Source: Diogma glabrata (lineage: Eukaryota > Arthropoda > Insecta > Diptera > Cylindrotomidae). Taken from it: a stretch of DNA of 64,000 bases. Positions within the stretch are counted from its first letter, which is position 1, and each line of letters opens with the position of its first letter. Location: NCBI GenBank assembly GCA_963693315.1, contig OY856188.1, positions 150,066,224 to 150,130,223 on the forward strand, in the 5' to 3' direction. The notes beneath the pieces were generated by a model, which worked only from the letters and a program-made list of their open reading frames with translations, was not told the origin of the DNA and ran no database searches. Shown piece by piece: positions 34,090 through 45,639 of the stretch. The position numbers were made by a program, and so were the translations under genes.

Positions 34090-34540
34090 AGAGATAAAAT
34101 TAAAAATTGAAAAAATAATAAGGATTGGTGGGTTCATATTCTTTATACCAAAGATTAGGATTTTGCCGATTTTTTTTGAAAATTATTGAATTTTTTTTTT
34201 TTTAAATTTCACCTTAAGGTAAAATTTTATTGATTAAAAACTTTCAATAATTTCCAGCAAAACTCGCCAAAATCTAAATCTATAGCATGAAGTGGAAATA
34301 TAACGCATTTATAAAATTCTAGAAGATAATATAAAATAAGCGGGGATATCAACCCTGCAACCCTTATTATTTTTAAAAAAATTTAATTTTGTATAACAAG
34401 TTATTAAAAGTCTTAAAACTAATTATTTTCACTACGAAGGACATACTTTTGCCTTCAAAATGAAATAAAATTAATTTTTAAGTGCGTCAAGTGTTTTTTA
34501 AGATACGTTATTTTGAATATATGTACATTGTACATATATT
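34090..34540 (+). repeat. Direct repeat left of the Jockey element
   Basis: Shares an ordered series of phrases with 38930-39400: AATAATAAGG..GGTGGGTT, GATATCAACCCT, AACTAATTATTTT, ACTTTTGC.TT.AAATGAAATA-like text and TTTTTGAGATAC/TTTTTAAGATAC. Identity is low, perhaps 60-65% by eye. Confidence 0.55.
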
Positions 34541-34766
34541 AAATCAGGTTATATCAATCAAAAAAAATGTATATCGTATAATGTTTCGATATTCGGTGTT
34601 TGCGAAGTAAACATCAAATTATCAAGTTATAATCAAATTTTTTCAATATTAAAATTTCTAACTGTGTTTTATTTTTTGTTTGGATTTGTTGTTAGTTATA
34701 AATTCAAATCAAATTAAAGTTAAACATTGAAATATAAATTGATTGTTTTGTGATTATTGTGTGTGG

Positions 34767-35772
34767 ATGCTCACAAATAAAAGAACTATAAGTCGCCAGA
34801 TGCGTAGCCTCCCTAGGAGCTCGCTCAGCAGCATTAAACAGATGAGTCAAGGCATTAAAATGAGTGACATCCCAACAGTAAACAGGTATGCAGGTTTACC
34901 GCCTAACGTTAATTTATCAAAATATGCAAAAACATCGCAAACTAGTTCTCCGTATGGTGAAAGTTCTAGAAAACCTGTAGAAAAAATTCCTCCAATAATT
35001 ACAAAATCTTCCTCAACGGAGATTCATAAAACTATGAAGGAACTAAATATTTCAAAATATAATATACAAATAATGTCAATTGGCATAAAAATACTTACAT
35101 ATAGCCTATCAGACTATAACAAAATTTTTACTAAATTAAAAGAACATAACAATGGTATGTTCTCATATACGCTTGAGGAAAATCGTTTTGTTAAATTTGT
35201 ACTATGTGGGCTCCATGATATGGATACAAATGAAGTTAAGAAAAGCCTCGAGAATAGTGGCCTGAGTCCTATTAATGTTTGGAAAACTATTCCTAAAAAA
35301 TATCGTCGAAACAGTGAAGATGCCCTTTATTTTGTTGCTTTCAAAAAGGGATCAATGTCTCTGAACCAATTAAAAAATATTAGATTTGTTAATAACACAG
35401 TGTGCAGATGGGAAATTTGTCGATCCACCAGCAAAGGTCCTCTCCAATGTTATAAATGTAAAATGTATGGTCATGGAGCGAACGCATGCTACATGAAGCC
35501 AAAATGTAATTTCTGTGGTGGAGATGAGCATATTGATGATATGGAGTGTCCTTTACAAAACGATATTACTAAACATGTTTGCTGTAATTGTAGTGGAAAT
35601 CATACATCTAACTCTATAATTTGTCCAGAAAGAGAAAAATACATTCAAATAAAAAATCATCTGAATCTAAAAAATAAGTTGAGTCGACCTTCAAATCAAC
35701 CAACGTTTTCATTTCAACAACAGGATTTTCCTATTATTCCTTCAATACCTCATCAAAACAACAATAAAAATT

Positions 35773-35804
<32 letters not shown>

Positions 35805-36029
35805 TTTGTTAACAAAAAAATGCAGTTCAGTACAGTGGTTCAAACAAATGCAATCAATCATGAAAATTCAATTAATATTAATTCAGATAGCACAAATGAT
35901 TTGTTTGCACCACATGAGTTATTACAAATTCTCAAAGAACTTGTTTCAGGACTTCGGGGGTGCCATTCCAAAGAAGAACAATTTGATGTTATGGCTAATA
36001 TTGCTATTAAATATGTCTGTTATCCATAA
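34767..36029 (+). CDS. Jockey ORF1, gag-like nucleic-acid-binding protein
   Basis: 420 codons from the first in-frame ATG at 34767 (the frame is open slightly further upstream without ATG). Residues about 85-220 form the domain preceding the zinc knuckles in Jockey gag proteins (FVKFVLCGLHDMD, KKGSMSLNQLKN). Three CCHC knuckles follow: CX2CX4HX4C at 228-241, CX2CX4HX5C at 247-261, CX2CX3HX6C at 272-286. Then comes an asparagine run encoded by (AAT)n at 35780-35803. It packages element RNA and delivers it to the nucleus in known Jockey relatives. It overlaps the start of ORF2 by 17 nt, suggesting reinitiation for ORF2 translation. The frame is intact. Confidence 0.9.
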
Positions 36030-38671
36030 TTCTTTAAAAATTTGTGTGTGGAACGCGTACGGTATAAAAAATAAAAAATTTGAGGTAATTCAGTTTTTAG
36101 ATAATTTTAATATTGATATATTACTTATTAGTGAAACGCATTTAAAGCCTTCTATTTCATTTTCGATTCCTAATTTTCGCTTTTATCGTAATGATAGAGA
36201 AAATCTTCGCAGGGGTGGTGTTGGTATTCTTATAAAAGATTGCATTAAACATTCGCTTCTTCCTGACCTTAAATTAAATTGTATAGAATCCCTGGGTATT
36301 AATATAATAAGTAGTGATAATAATCAACTTAAAATATTTTCTGTATATTGTTCATATTCGAATTCTGAGCATCTCAGAAATGATTTTATAAAAATTTGTA
36401 GTGGTAATATTCCTTACCTAATTGGTGGTGATTTAAATTGTAAGCATCCTAACTGGTTTTGTCCTAGAACTAACCGCGGTGGTCGAACTTTATATGATTA
36501 TTCTATTAACTCTGATTGTGTTGTTATCGCTCCCCAAGATCCTTACCCACTATAGTCCTGCTGGAGTCCCTAGTATTATTGACATATTTTTAACAAACAA
36601 CCCTCAGTTGATATCCGAAGTTAACACCATTCAAGCACTCTGCTCCGATCATCTGCCAGTCCTCTGTTCAATAGTATTTATTAATCAAGTAGATCATTGC
36701 CATCGTAAATACTTTAACTATAAAAATGCTAATTGGAGCATTTATCAGAATCATATTTCATCTGAAATTGAAAATTTCAATTTAAGTGCAATTCATACTA
36801 TTTCAGATGTCAACGTTGCAGTCGATTTTTTGACAGCATCCATTTCTTCAGCTCGTGATCTATCCGTACCGCTTGTGCCTGTTCTTCCAACTGATAAATT
36901 GTTATTATCTGATCAAGTGTTAAGTTTTATCAGACACCGAAATTCGCTTAGAAGATCTTACCTCAGAAGTCGCCTTGCTCACATTAAAACCTCAATAAAC
37001 TTGCTAAATAGAATTATTAAATATCATATAAATATTCTTTATAATCAAAAATGGCAAACGAAGCTTGAATGCTTGGATAATGGTTCAAGAAACTTCTGGA
37101 AAACAACTAAACATTTTAAAAACCATCGCAAGTCCATTCCACCATTAGTTACTCCCAACACTGGAAATCGAATTTTCTTAAATACAGAAAAAGCACAAGT
37201 ATTGGCTGATGTCTTCCTTGACGCTCATCAAATTCCAAACTCCAATATTGTAATTGAAGAACAAGTGAATGACTTTTGCACTAATTTCAATAATTTGGAT
37301 AACAATGCTCCAATTTCTGAAATTCACCCTTCTGAAATTTCTGATATTTTGAAATTCCTTCCAAGGCTTAAAGCTCCAGGTGTAGATAATATTCCATTTA
37401 TTTTACTTAAAAATCTTCCTGAAAGTGGAATCCATTTTCTTAAGATATTGTTCGAGTGCTGCTTGAAGCTAGGTTATTTCCCAATTCAATGGAAAAAAGC
37501 TAAAATTACTCCTGTTTTAAAGCCTGGCAAAGACCCCACTCTTGCTACAAGCTACAGACCTATTAGTCTTCTTTGTACATTGGGAAAACTCTTTGAGCAG
37601 ATTATCAAAAGAAGAATGGAAGAGTTCATAACTGACAATCAAATAATTATAAACGAGCAATTTGGTTTTAGATCTGGGCACTCTACAGTTCATCAAATCC
37701 ATCGTATAGTCAATCATATTAAATCTAATAGATCTTCGCTAAAATCTACTGGAATGATATTATTAGACCTTGAACGAGCCTTTGATAAAGTTTGGCAAGA
37801 CGCAGTCTGCTATAAATTATTTATATATGGATTTCCAATATTTTTAATTAAAATCATAAAATCGTTCTTAACTGATAGAACATTTTTTGTCCAGATTTTT
37901 GATTCCATGTCCTCTATACTTAGCATTCCAGCTGGGGTTCCTCAAGGTGCCGTATTGAGTCCTTTGCTTTTTTGTTTATTCATCAATGATATTCCAAGAG
38001 ATAGTGAATGTAAATTATCATTATTTGCTGATGACACTGCAATATTTGTGTCAGATGAGCTGGCGGTATCTATTATCAATAAGCTTCAATTGTACCTCAC
38101 TAAAATTCTCGAATTTTTTAAAAACTGGAAACTTAGTATTAACATATCAAAATGTGAAGCTATTTATTTTACTAGGTGCAGAGCATCCCGTAAACTTCCA
38201 CAACAACCCTTTCTGATTCAAAACTCTTCCTTGGAATGGAAACCTTCAACTAAATATTTAGGAATTTATTTGGATAAATCATTAACATTTAAGACACGCG
38301 TCACTCAAATACAACAAAAATGTAATGCACTGTTCAAAAGTCTATATCCTCTACTCAACAGAAATAGTAAACTGAATAGTCATAATAAGACACTAATTTA
38401 CAAGTGTGTGATTCTTAATATCATACTTTATGGTGCGCCAATTTGGTGGGATATTGCTTTGTGTCATAAAAAGAAATTTCAAATTATTCAAAACAAATTT
38501 CTAAAAACTATATATAAACGCCCTAGACGTTATAGCACTTTAAGACTGCACAACGAATTAAATATAAAGCTGGTCAATGTAGTTGCTAGAGAAGCTAATG
38601 ATAGATACATAAATAAATTAAATCATATTGAAAATGAATTGATAAACGCCATTAGCTTTACCACCGCTTAA
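36013..38671 (+). pseudogene. Jockey ORF2, endonuclease-reverse transcriptase with one frameshift
   Basis: ATG at 36013. The AP-endonuclease has N14 (VWNAYG), E41 (ISETH), D140/N142 (GGDLNC) and, after the shift, SDHLPV at about 36645. One extra T in the run GATCCTTACCC (about 36541-36543) moves the frame and creates a stop at 36553; the sense frame continues to a stop at 38669-38671, about 885 codons in all, normal for the clade. RT motifs are intact: YRPISLLCTLGKLFE (37555), LLDLERAFDKVW (37763), GVPQGAVLSPLLF (37935) and LFADDTAIF (38020) with both catalytic Asp. It cleaves target DNA and reverse-transcribes element RNA. The single break means this copy cannot make full-length protein unless the frame is recoded or the T is an assembly error. 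Confidence 0.93.
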
Positions 38672-38929
38672 TTTTTGCAACGTAGCTTTTAAGTTTAGAT
38701 TTAAGTAGGTTAGGTAAATATAAGTTTTTTATTAGTTACTAAGCAGACTGAACTGCATTTGAAAATATAAACATTCTTTTTCACTTATTTTTCGCAATAC
38801 TCATACTAATTAATTTCATCTGTTGTAAAGCTTACTATTAAAAGCTGATCTCAGTAAACTATTAAACGTATACAACTGTATTATAAAATTTAAAGTCAAT
38901 AAAGGATTATTATATCGTATAATTTAAAT

Positions 38930-39399
38930 TTTTGATGATTTTTATAAAAAGTTGGAAAACAAAAAATAATAAGGGTGGTGGGTTGATATGCCCATTGCTT
39001 TTTATATTTTCTCCCATGATTTTGAATCTTCATTTATTTGCTACAAAAACCAATGAAATTGATTATAGAAATTATAGAAATTTTTTAATAAATCTTTATC
39101 TGTAAATATAAGATGAAGCTTTTTAAAAAATTAACTATGTATAAACTATAACTTTAAAAAAAATTGCCAAAATGTATTACATATGTAGAATTAATTAAAT
39201 TACAAAATTGTAGGTAAAAAAGATAAAATTCCATCGATATCAACCCTTCCTTCAACCACCCCTACTATTTTCCAATGTTTTATAATAAATTATAAAAAAT
39301 TATAACTAATTATTTTTATTAAAAAAACTCACTTTTGCTATTGAAATAAACAAAATTTTAATATCCGTGAAGTAGTTTTTGAGATACATTAAATTGAAC
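38930..39399 (+). repeat. Direct repeat right of the Jockey element
   Basis: Partner of 34090-34540. The Jockey target duplication lies between the two copies, so the Jockey inserted into a pre-existing pair or array rather than creating it. Confidence 0.55.
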
Positions 39400-39465
39400 T
39401 TTGATATTTCTCAGTCGTAGCTTATTTATAGACTATTTATTATTTTTAAAAAATATGTTTATTCC

Positions 39466-39494
39466 AATATTTCGACCTTGCGGGTCATCATCAG
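39466..39494 (-). ncRNA. Hammerhead-ribozyme-like core 2
   Basis: Minus strand: CTGATGA, T, stem II GACC/GGTC with CGCAA loop, GAAA, then AATATT self-complementary stretch. The same sequence occurs inverted at 39807-39835. Confidence 0.55.
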
Positions 39495-39734
39495 GGGTTA
39501 CATATATTTTATTATATTAAATATTACATAATCAAAAAAATTTTTATATAAAAAAAAGAAAAGAAATGGAATTGTTTTCTGTCTGATTGAAAGATATAAA
39601 ATATTTTTTATTTTGAGTTAATGAAAATAGTGATTCTATTAAAAGTTTTTATGAAATTTTGTGTGTAATTTGTTCTTTTGAACAATTAATGTTTATTATC
39701 TGTTTTTTAAAACTATTGTTAATTTTTTCAAGTA

Positions 39735-39767
<33 letters not shown>

Positions 39768-39806
39768 GATTATGTAATATTTAATATAATAAAATAAATG
39801 TAACCC

Positions 39807-39835
39807 CTGATGATGACCCGCAAGGTCGAAATATT
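39807..39835 (+). ncRNA. Hammerhead-ribozyme-like core 3
   Basis: Plus strand: CTGATGA, T, GACC-CGCAA-GGTC, GAAA, ATATT. The core sequence is identical to that of core 2 in the opposite arm, so RNA from either strand would contain one sense core and one antisense core. Confidence 0.55.
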
Positions 39836-39999
39836 GGAATAAACATATTTTTTAAAAATAATAAATAGTCTATAAATAAGCTACGAGTGAGAAATATCAA
39901 AATTAATTAAAGACTATAAATATTTAATAATTATATTAAATTGAACATATATCCCGTAAAACAACCTTGAAAAAAGTGCGTGACATAATACCGAAGTGC

Positions 40000-40115
40000 G
40001 TCACAACGTACGTTGTTTTGGGAGCTTGGTCTTAAAAGGTTTCTGTGTGTTGTTGTGACACATATTTTAATTTCCACTACACAACACATTTTATTAAAAA
40101 AGAAAATGAAAAAAG
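40000..40115 (+). repeat. LINE 3'-tail copy
   Basis: GTACGTTGTTTTGGGAGCTTGGTCTTAAAAGG (in pieces) and GTGTTGTTGTGACACATATT, CTACACAACACATTTTATT match the C-terminal/3' UTR tail at 26730, 53011, 58010 and 60060. Confidence 0.7.
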
Positions 40116-40155
40116 AAAACTGAAAATTATGTATTATTAAAAATTAGTTATATAT

Positions 40156-40560
40156 TGTTACGACTCTACATAAACGTAATGAAATACACAACAAAGTTCA
40201 ACCTTAATTTCTCCTATTTTAAACGTTCAAATAATGTTTCAAGGTTACATTCTTTTTGAAAGATAAAAAAAGGTTAAAGGAAAACAACAAAAACATGAAA
40301 TAATATTAAATGATTTTTAACATGTTAGGTAAAATGATGTCATCGAATATTCTAATATTTTCTCAAGGTTTCTAAAAAGTGATCGCGAACAATCGAGATT
40401 AATCGAAAATAATGCAGCATCGTATATAAGGGATTATCTCAATACCTCTTGCAAAATAAAAATAGTTTTATTTTAACCTGCAATGGATGATGTAAAAAGT
40501 GCGATATTGGAAAAAGTTTAAGTGAAATTAATTTTAAATGAAACGTTGTACTTAGAGTTT
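40156..40560 (+). mobile_element. Partial LTR related to the solo LTR at 40759
   Basis: Starts TGTTACGACTCTAC and shares ATCGAATATTCTAATATTTT, CTCAAGGTTTC, a TATATAAGG box (about 40432) and GTTATTTTAAACCTGC-like text with 40759-41417. The right end is not defined. Confidence 0.6.
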
Positions 40561-40758
40561 CCATTTCCGGGATCCCCGGGAAATATTTTAAACTTAAAAC
40601 CTATTATTAAATATGATTTTTTTTTGATTTTTTTATTGAAATTTCATTAAAACCTTATAACGGTTTTGTTAATTTTAAAGCAATAATGGATATTAAAAAC
40701 TTTATAAAACTTAATATATTAAATTATCATTCATATAAGGGAATAAAATAATTTATAT

Positions 40759-41417
40759 TGTTACGAGTACAGAAAAATCTAGAAGATTACAGAAAAATCT
40801 AGACGATTACGGTCACTTCTAGGAAAATCAAATCAACAAAATACTACAACAGATTAATGAAATGAATATTGTTGTTGTTGTACATATTCTTAGAATTAAG
40901 GTCTACATAAAACAAATGATTTTATGAATCAAATCAACGTAACGTAAAATAATCGAATATTCTAATATTTTCTCAAGGTTTCCAAAAAGTGACCTCGAAG
41001 TTTCTAGAGATTAAGCAGAATGTATATAAGGAAATTACCTTTTGCAGTATTTAATTAGTGTTATTTTAAACCTGCGATAGTGAATTTAAAATTATAAAAG
41101 TGATTTTTAAATTAGTTTTTGTGTAGTTATTAGTGAATAAAGTTATAAGTGTTATTGAGTAGAAATAATTTGTGTATTGTTTTGAACGTGTATTGTTTTG
41201 AACTGGAAGTTTCTACAATAAACCGTTGGAGTTTCTGAAGCTGTTCAAAGAATATTCTAGTTAGGAATATTGTTTGCTGTATTGTTTTCCTGTTGTTGTG
41301 GAACAAACCTGGTGTTTTTGCTTACTAATCAGTGATCGAACTCAGAAGAGATTTGGAAATTGCGTTTATCGAATTGTGAGTAAGGCCAATTCGAAGGAAG
41401 TTTGGAAAAACGTAACA
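40759..41417 (+). mobile_element. Solo LTR (gypsy-type), 659 bp, TSD ATAT
   Basis: Begins TGTTACGAG and ends CGTAACA, with a 4-bp target duplication ATAT on both sides (40755-40758, 41418-41421). TATATAAGG at 41022-41030 and AATAAA at 41136 mark a promoter and polyadenylation signal, so U3, R and U5 are recognisable. No internal region remains: LTR-LTR recombination removed it. TG...CA ends with a 4-bp duplication favour Ty3/gypsy. Confidence 0.85.
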
Positions 41418-41421
41418 ATAT

Positions 41422-42849
41422 TATATACTTTTCAGTAGATCTTAACCTTTTAAGAGTCGCGGCCAGTTATGATGACATATTTTGATGACAATAAGTAATT
41501 GATAGTTTGTAAATAAATCAAAAGCAGAATCGAAATCGTTTTCGCAAATAAATTTTACTGGTGAATGCAAATTAAGGGTTTCAAAATTGAACTCTCTTGT
41601 AAAATAGAGTTGCAAATGTGTTTTGATCCACTATTCTAACTGCTATATTAACAGCCGTGTTCAAACCACTATCTTGACCTCAGTGGAGGAAGACAATAAT
41701 GCCACGTTTATCGATAAAAAAATAACAAAACTTGTGCATAAGCCTATACGAAAATAATTTACAAGGAATATCTACTTTTATGTGTAAAATGTACAGTGAG
41801 TGATTACAAATAATATATAATAGAATTTTTTTGCCAGCAAATTTTCGACAGATAGGACGCAGCAAGAGATAAAACATGAAACAAAAAAACAGAGATGTAT
41901 TATTTATTTTAGGATAAATTTGTTTTCAAAACAATTATATTAGTTAAATTTCTACTTCTAGTTCGTACCATTTGTTTGTTGTGATATTTATTTACAAAGA
42001 CGTCGTTATTTTTATTATAACTATTTTTAATTATCAAAATTTTGTTATATTTCCTACAAAATCATTAATATTTCTACTAGTTTTTGGGTTTCTATTATAA
42101 TTGGTTGAATTTCAATAGTTTATAAATTTTATGAGTTTTTTTTTGTCCATTTCAATAGTTTTTTTTAATATTTTAATCGAGACACTGAATGGACAAACAA
42201 ATTTCGTGTTCGCTGCCAAAAAAATTCTAACATACATACTTATTTTTAAATATTGGTTTTATTTCACACCTGAGACTGCGTTCCATTTGCAGCCAAACTT
42301 CTCATAACCTGCTAACCCGATATACCCGACTGTTCTTATTTCACTAAATTAGTGTCTTTTTTTAAATAATAAATAAATATATGCTTTAAACAAAGTCTGA
42401 AAATCATTACTCAATCAATTCTTACCCCCAATTTTTTTGTCATTTCTCGACGTTGTAGGACTTACTGATTCTAAAAAAGCAAAAAAAAAAATGTGTGTCT
42501 GTCTTCCGACCGGCCGGCAGTCACAACCGACGAAATCTAGAAAAACCGCTGGAGGGATTTCAAAAGTGTTTATTTTTTAAAATAGGCATACTCCATGGTA
42601 AGAGCCGAAAGGACGATGTGTTCGATAACTGTACTGGAAGTGTGTCAAAAAATCGTCAATTGTTTCAAAACAAGGCAATTTGTATATATTTTGCTTAAAA
42701 GCTGTTCATTTTAAGTGATTACGAGGAGGAACATTGAATTTGGAGAAATCTTGTTGGTCGGGATTGGTATGTGAGGTCAAAAACTAAAATATTACAATAT
42801 AAGTTTGTCAAAAAAATAAATTCAAGAAGTGTGTCAGAAGAACGATTTT
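41422..42849. other. AT-rich stretch without supported gene
   Basis: No gene recognised. 42490-42560 (GTGTGTCTGTCTTCCGACCGGCCG region) is locally GC-richer and looks like part of a dispersed repeat, but no other copy is present here. Confidence 0.4.
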
Positions 42850-43372
42850 CATTTTTTTATCCAATTTTTGGTATAAAAGTAAAAATAATTATTGTATGAT
42901 ATGAAATGTAATTGAACATGGAAATGTTTGATTTTGTTATAATTTTTGGAATTTTGAAAAGTTTGTGTTTTTGTTATAATTTTTGGAATATTTTTGGAAT
43001 TGTGAAAAAAGTTTGTATTTTTGATTTTCATTTTATTTATAATTTTTGCAATGTCTTTAAAATTTTGGAAAAAGTTTGAATTTTTGCATATTGTAAGAAT
43101 TTTCAGAATATTTTTAGAATTTTGAAAATTTTAAAGTTTTGATTTTATTATCTAATTTTATTATTATAATTTTTGGAATTTTGAAAAAAGTTTGTATTTT
43201 TGATTTTGTTATAATTTTTACTTTTATCTTTTAAGAATATTCCAAGAATATTGGAAAAAGTTTCAATTTTTGATTTTATTATAATTTTTGGAATTTTTTT
43301 AGAATTATGAAAAAAGTTTTAAATTTTGAATTTTTTATAATTTTTAGATTATTTTTGAATTTGTAATATTTT
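42850..43372 (+). repeat. Degenerate minisatellite
   Basis: Phrases TATAATTTTTGGAATTTTGA, AAAAAGTTTGTATTTTTGAT and close variants alternate about eight times with irregular spacing. No coding capacity. Confidence 0.75.
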
Positions 43373-43789
43373 CTCAAAACGCAAAATGGAGACGTTTTTG
43401 AGTAGTTTTCTGGCTGTCTCACCTTTTCACTAAATTATATTAATTTATGAGGGGCTCTATTCTTGACACATTACGAAACGGTACCGAGTTAGTGTCAAAG
43501 TATTACGAAAATCCTAAAATGGTATTCTTGAAGACATAGTACGAAAATTTTCGCGAAATAAAGAAATACGAAATGTTACTAAAATTTTGGTAATGGCTTT
43601 TTCGTTCCTTATTTCATTTTCGTAATAAAGTTTACATGAAAGAATTTTCAATTTTAAATTTTTCATGAGTAAGAATGAGATATGAGAACTGAATCTAAAA
43701 AATTTTGGTGCAAATTATGAAACTTTTTGCAATCCATACAGTTTTCGACCGATCTAGTTTCGAACCAATGAGAAAATTTTAAACTTTAA

Positions 43790-44530
43790 AAAAGTTTATT
43801 ATTCTCATCAGGGCTAGCCGACTAGATAAACTACCAAAAAATGTCAAAGCTAATAAACCAAAAATTAGGTTACAACTCCAGCAAAGTATTCCAACCGTGA
43901 CGCAATGCAACATCATCTCGAGCACGACCAACCGGACATTCTTTTTCTTACAGAAACAAAAGTTTCTGAAATTTATCCGTGTGACGTAACAGTGGGTCCC
44001 AAATATAAGCTTGAATAGGCTTTTAAACTGCATCAAGATGTATGTGCATACATTCATGAGAGTGTTGCATATAAACGCTTTCCAAATTTTGAACTACATG
44101 GTGATAGCTACAACACAAGAGTATTAAAGGCTTGTCTACCTGAAATTTATTTTTTCACTACAGCTTTATACCAGTCCCCAAACAAACATAATTCCAATTT
44201 TTTTAATCTCTTGATTAATGTTGTGAACGAAATTACAGCACAATTTCAAAATTGTAAGGTTATCGTTACCAGTGACTCCAACGTCCACAAGAAATCGTGG
44301 TTAGAATTTTCCAAAACAACCGACGATGACAACAATGGAAGACAGCCAGAAATATTTACGGCATCGCACGACCTGATGCATATTGTAAAAAGCCCAACTT
44401 TCACTCCTCGTAATGGCGGTGATAAAAGTTTTTTTCCCAGACCTCTATCTCACATCTATGTCAGATATTACGAGTGTCGATGTTGATAAGAGAAGTATTG
44501 GAAATTCTGACCATTATCTATAATCACATC
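43790..44530 (+). pseudogene. Jockey-type LINE endonuclease remnant
   Basis: Plus-strand pieces: EHDQPDILFLTETKVSEIYP (about 43918-43980, catalytic Glu in the TET block), ALYQSPN (44167), VIVTSDSNVHKKSWLEFS (about 44260-44315, where the usual GDFN is SDSN), HDLMHIVKSPTFTPRNGGD (about 44370-44425) and, in the next frame, DITSVDVDKRSIGNSDHYL (about 44466-44520) with the terminal SDH. These are the ordered APE-endonuclease blocks of insect Jockey-group ORF2. The catalytic Asp of GDFN is altered and the frame is broken at least three times, so it is inactive. The RT part follows at 44714. Confidence 0.8.
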
Positions 44531-44713
44531 AGTTATCAAAACTGATTTACTAAAAACTAGAGTTCCCAAACCCCGTAAAATATTTCACTTTTCAAAAATG
44601 GACACCAATGGTCTCCAACGTTTTTTTCGAGGTTTCCTGTTTGATCGTCATTGTTTTTATACTGAGATGTAAATGTTTCTGTTCAAAACTTTACTGAAAC
44701 CATTCAATTCGGT

Positions 44714-45625
44714 ATGAACAAATTCATCCCCTTTTCGATAATTGAACACCAGCAAAAATATTTGTTTTCGAAGGCGGTCAAATTGGCTCTTAGAAACAAA
44801 CGTAGATTATTTAATATTTGGATTCATAAAATTCATTATGTTAATCGATCCCCTTCAAGGAAATCTACATTGTTCGCGGAACGCTTTGCTTCAAATTCGA
44901 CAGTTTTGGGAATTTCTAAAGATATACCCCAAATCCAGTCTTCAGGAGTTAATATGAAACAATTACATTTGAAACCCAAAATCGTTGAAAAACTTTTAGA
45001 AGGGTTAAACAAAAACAAAGAATCTGCTCTGGACAACATTCCTCCTGTTATTCTAAAAACATTTTCAAGAGAACTTGTACCAACTCTCACTAAAATATTC
45101 TATAAAACCTATAAATCTGGAATTTTTCCATCCTACTGGAAGTTGGCCAATGTCCGATCTTTGATCAATTCCAATCTTTGGAATAGCATACTTGATAAAG
45201 GTGGTGAAACGTACGTTATCGCATTAGACATCTCAAAAGCATTTGATCGAATCTGGCATGCCAACTTGATCAACAAGCGTTGCGTATACGGTTTTCATCC
45301 CGCAGTCGTTAGTTTTATTCAAAGTTTTCTGTCTAACCGATACATGTCGGTATCTATAGATGGCTTTTCTTCTGAGTCTAAATTAACTAACGCTGGTATA
45401 CCCAAAGCCTCAGTTTTATCTCCCACTTTATTTTTAATTTATATCAACAAACTGTTGAAAATTACCAATACCCCAATATATAGTTTTTTAGATGATAGTA
45501 CACTGTACAAGTCATTCGTCCCCCTACGGTTAAATCCCGCCCGGAGAGACACTTCCATATATGTAAACGAGGACCTAGAAAAAGTGGCCGATTGGAAAAA
45601 GAAGCCGATACTTTTGAACTTTTAA
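44714..45625 (+). pseudogene. Jockey-type LINE reverse transcriptase remnant with internal deletion
   Basis: An open frame of 303 codons. KSTLFAERFASNSTVLGISK and LDNIPPVILKTFSRELVPTL precede GIFPSYWKLANVRSL, after which about 100 residues of fingers/palm are missing. The frame resumes with YVIALDISKAFDRIWHANLI (45210, catalytic Asp kept), AGIPKASVLSPTLFLIYIN (the usual VPQGSVLSP changed to IPKASVLSP) and YSFLDDSTLY (45480; YADD changed to FLDD). It stops at 45625 before the thumb. The catalytic acids remain but the deletion and the Q-G loss make it non-functional. Likely the same family as the five C-terminal tails in this window. Confidence 0.85.
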
Positions 45626-45639
45626 TTCAATTAAATACG

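Larger units (their letters stand above)
34583..38910 (+). mobile_element. Full-length Jockey non-LTR retrotransposon with 13-bp TSD
   Basis: Flanked by a perfect 13-bp duplication TATATCGTATAAT (34570-34582 and 38911-38923), giving a 4328-bp insert. It holds a 5' UTR of about 180 bp, ORF1, ORF2 overlapping by 17 bp in another frame, and a 240-bp 3' UTR with AATAAA at about 38899. There is no long poly-A. Only one coding break was found (frameshift near 36541), so this is a young insertion. Confidence 0.92.
39400..39934. mobile_element. Penelope-like terminal-repeat remnant: two opposed arms with hammerhead-like cores
   Basis: Arms of about 155 bp (39400-39555 and about 39745-39901) are near-identical inverted copies, each carrying a hammerhead-like core in opposite orientation. 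The insert is bounded by the 12-bp duplication ATTAAATTGAAC (39388-39399 and 39935-39946). There is no coding sequence between the arms. Penelope-like elements are known for inverted or tandem terminal repeats with hammerhead motifs and for variable-length target duplications; assignment is inferred from that and from the Penelope-like coding scraps elsewhere in the window. Confidence 0.6.

Noticed and set aside
36541..36555. Programmed frameshift in Jockey ORF2
   Set aside because: No slippery heptamer or downstream structure was evident and related elements use a single ORF2 frame; a simple one-base insertion explains it.
40565..40583. GGGATCCCCGGG resembles a cloning-vector polylinker
   Set aside because: Only about 11 bases agree, the flanks are ordinary AT-rich genomic sequence, and no vector backbone follows. 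A natural near-palindrome is the simpler reading.
43800..43825. CTGATGAGAATAAT on the minus strand as a fifth hammerhead core
   Set aside because: No pairing stem II and no GAAA at the required distance.
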